Source: DASWHK01 sp036398215 (GTDB taxonomy: Bacteria > Acidobacteriota > UBA890). Taken from it: DNA of 7,485 nt. Shown here one piece after another: positions 5,788 to 7,485 of the stretch. A program made the position numbers and the translations under genes. Below the pieces are notes generated by a model, which did no database searches, was not told the DNA's origin, and saw only the letters and a program-made list of their open reading frames with translations. The stretch covers positions 1-7,485 of the forward strand of contig DASWHK010000055.1 in assembly GCA_036398215.1 (NCBI GenBank), given 5' to 3'. The stretch's first letter is position 1, and each line of letters opens with the position of its first letter.

Positions 5788-5816
5788 TTGCGCGCGGGCC
5801 AACGCCTGGCTACAGT
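5788..5816 (+). promoter_or_regulatory. Putative sigma70-type promoter of the phosphatase gene
   Basis: TTGCGC (5788-5793) and TACAGT (5811-5816) are separated by 17 bases; the -10 matches TATAAT at four of six positions. Transcription would start near 5823. That leaves about 56 bases of leader before the ATG at 5879, but only about 8 before the in-frame ATG at 5831, so the site supports the later start. The match is weak and unproven. Confidence 0.35.
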
Positions 5817-5878
5817 TCGAGCAGTCCTCAATGAAATCCCTGGCTATTGGCAGTCAACCCACCCGGCGGTTCCTCGTG

Positions 5879-7485
5879 ATGCGACCGACTCGCGCCCTGT
5901 CCGCCACGCTCCTGGTCCTGTGGTCGTTGGCATGCGCGACGGGGGGTCCGGCCGGCACCGGCTCCACCTCCGGCGCCGTCGCCGAGCCCGCGCTCGTGCT
6001 GCTGGTCGCGGTCGATCAGATGCGCACGGACTACATCGATCGCTTCGGAGAACAGTTCACCGGCGGCCTCCGAATGCTGTTGCAGGACGGCGCCGTGCTC
6101 ACCAATGCCCGACAGGACCACGCCATCACCACGACGGGGCCGGGGCACGCGGCGATGCTCTCGGGCGTCTACCCCCGCGACCACGGCATCGTCGACAACT
6201 CCTGGTACGACCGGACGCTGGAGCGGAGCCAGGGGGCGGTCAGCGACCCCGGCCAGCGGCTCGTCGGGCTGCCGGAGCCGGACGGCGGCTCGGGAGCTTC
6301 GCCCTTCCAGTTCCGCGGCACCTCCCTGGTCGGCTGGCTGCGCGATCGCTCCCCGGACTCGATCGCCGTTTCGGTATCGCGCAAGGACCGTTCGGCGATC
6401 TTGATGACGCCGGAGGCGGAGCACGTCTACTGGTGGCACGCGCCGAGCGGCCGCTTCGTCACCAGCACCTACTTCCGGGACACGCTGCCCGTCTGGGTCG
6501 AGGCGTTCAACGCCGCCGACTGGCTCAGCGCGTTCGCGGGCGGCTCCTGGGAGCTGCTGGCGCCCGAATCCGCCTATGAGCTCTCGCGGCCCGACGACTT
6601 CGAGGGCGAGCGCGGCGGGCGGAACTTCGGCAACGTGTTCCCCCATCCGCTCCCGACCGATCGGCGGGCGCTCGCCAGCAGCATCCAGACCACCCCGTTC
6701 ATGGACGAGGCGACGCTCGATCTCGCCGGCGCGGCGATCCACGCGCTCGACCTCGGCGGCGACGGTGTCACCGACGTTCTCGCCGTGGGTCTGTCCTCGA
6801 CCGACTCCATCGGCCACGCCTTCGGGCCGCACAGCCGCGAGGTCCAGGACCAACTGCTCCGCGTCGACCGCATGCTCGGCGAGTTTTTCGAGCTCGTCGA
6901 CCAGATCGTCGGCCTCGACCGTACGCTGATCGTCTTGACCTCGGACCACGGCGTCGTGCCGCTGCCCGAGCACAGCCGCGAGCTCGGCGAGGATGCCGAG
7001 CGCGTAGCTATGGCCGAGATCACTCGCGGAATCAACCAACACGTCGGCGAACGGCTCGGCGAGAGCCTCGGCGAAGAGAGCTGGTTCCGGGGCGGCGCAT
7101 CGGGATGGATCCACGTCGATCGCCAGAGGGCCGCCGAGCTAGGCGCCGACACCGATACCATCATCGCCGCCGCGCGGGAGCACCTCGAGTCGCGCCCCGA
7201 CGTCGTCGCCGTCTTCTCGCGCCAGGAGCTCCTCGAGGACCGCGAGCCGAGCAACGAGCTCGAGCTGCTCGCCTGGCGCAACTTCTACTCCGATCGCGTC
7301 GGCGACCTCTACCTCGTGCTCCAGCCGCTGTCGCTGTGGGGCAGCTCGGCCGCCACCCACGGATCACCCCACGACTACGATCGCCGCGTGCCGCTGATCT
7401 TCCGCGGCCCCGGCATCCGGCCCGGCCTCTACGACGCGCCGGCCGCGGTAGTCGACATCGCCCCGACGCTGGCGGCGATCCTCGG
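5879..7485 (+). CDS. PafA-like alkaline phosphatase (alkaline phosphatase superfamily), cut by the right window edge
   Basis: The gene is open to the right edge (535 complete codons). It encodes a two-metal phosphohydrolase of the NPP/PafA branch. Visible metal-site residues are Asp46 (VAVDQM), Asp309 and His313 (STDSIGH), Asp356 and His357 (TSDHG), and His494 (ATHGSPHDY). The nucleophile is Thr86 in TTTGPGH. Asn107 (VDNSW), Lys169 and Arg171 (SRKDRSA) match the PafA phosphate-contacting Asn100, Lys162 and Arg164. They lie exactly 21, 83 and 85 residues after the nucleophile, as in PafA (Thr79), which supports phosphomonoesterase activity. PafA is about 546 residues, so only a short end is missing. 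The N-terminus MRPTRALSATLLVLWSLAC is an export signal, perhaps of a lipoprotein at Cys19 (SLA-C is not an ideal lipobox). An in-frame ATG at 5831 is the alternative start. Codons 5831-5878 have mixed third bases (AAA, GCT, ATT, AGT, CAA), unlike the GC-rich third bases after 5879, and no Shine-Dalgarno is clear for either. Confidence 0.9.
   Translation, partial: MRPTRALSATLLVLWSLACATGGPAGTGSTSGAVAEPALVLLVAVDQMRTDYIDRFGEQFTGGLRMLLQDGAVLTNARQDHAITTTGPGHAAMLSGVYPRDHGIVDNSWYDRTLERSQGAVSDPGQRLVGLPEPDGGSGASPFQFRGTSLVGWLRDRSPDSIAVSVSRKDRSAILMTPEAEHVYWWHAPSGRFVTSTYFRDTLPVWVEAFNAADWLSAFAGGSWELLAPESAYELSRPDDFEGERGGRNFGNVFPHPLPTDRRALASSIQTTPFMDEATLDLAGAAIHALDLGGDGVTDVLAVGLSSTDSIGHAFGPHSREVQDQLLRVDRMLGEFFELVDQIVGLDRTLIVLTSDHGVVPLPEHSRELGEDAERVAMAEITRGINQHVGERLGESLGEESWFRGGASGWIHVDRQRAAELGADTDTIIAAAREHLESRPDVVAVFSRQELLEDREPSNELELLAWRNFYSDRVGDLYLVLQPLSLWGSSAATHGSPHDYDRRVPLIFRGPGIRPGLYDAPAAVVDIAPTLAAIL

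Noticed and set aside
5788..6579. Plus-strand open frame of 263 codons in another frame of the phosphatase
   Set aside because: It is a shifted frame, Arg/Gly/Pro-rich, while the frame starting at 5879 stays open to the window edge with the full active site.
5828..7114. Minus-strand open frame of 428 codons opposite the phosphatase
   Set aside because: All phosphatase catalytic residues are in the plus-strand frame, and this frame shows no domain.

Overview
The window is a GC-rich (roughly 70% G+C), gene-dense stretch of a bacterial chromosome. It holds seven supported genes, two of them cut by the window edges. All but one carry an export signal, lipoprotein signal or membrane segment; the exception is a multi-pass membrane protein. 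There is no tRNA, rRNA, CRISPR array, transposase, integrase or phage gene. The gene families (UnbU/RnfD-like membrane protein, C-x2-H-x2-M cupredoxin with a carboxypeptidase-regulatory tail, PafA-like phosphatase, Tat-exported flavin oxidase) would suit a Gram-negative environmental lineage such as Acidobacteriota. That placement is a weak inference: no marker gene is present.

Left block (1-1820, minus strand): a 12-helix-class RnfD/NqrB-related (UnbU-like) membrane protein ends in a cysteine-rich Sel1-like tail. Its TGA stop shares one base with the ATG of the next gene, a lipoprotein that runs off the left edge. In other genomes UnbU-like genes commonly sit beside UnbV/CRTAC1 (ASPIC) genes, so the cut gene may be one, but too little is visible to tell.

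Centre-left block (1821-3485, plus strand): a divergent intergenic region with a promoter-like element and an 8-bp inverted repeat drives away from the membrane gene. It leads into an exported cupredoxin-like protein, then, 61 bases later, an exported protein of no family I recognise. Together with the left block this looks like an extracytoplasmic redox module: a membrane flavoprotein relative, a predicted copper protein, an unknown secreted partner and a lipoprotein.

Centre-right block (3498-5681, minus strand): a Tat-exported FAD-linked oxidase of the VAO/PCMH class is followed by a membrane-anchored SRPBCC (START-like) protein. A diverged 36-bp direct repeat lies between them, and its second copy overlaps the oxidase stop codon. 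The block converges on the unknown secreted protein with only 12 bases between stop codons.

Right block (5682-7485, plus strand): a divergent intergenic region with an inverted repeat and a promoter-like element precedes a PafA-like alkaline phosphatase. Its metal ligands, nucleophile and phosphate-contacting Asn/Lys/Arg are all visible. It runs off the right edge a few residues short of its expected end.
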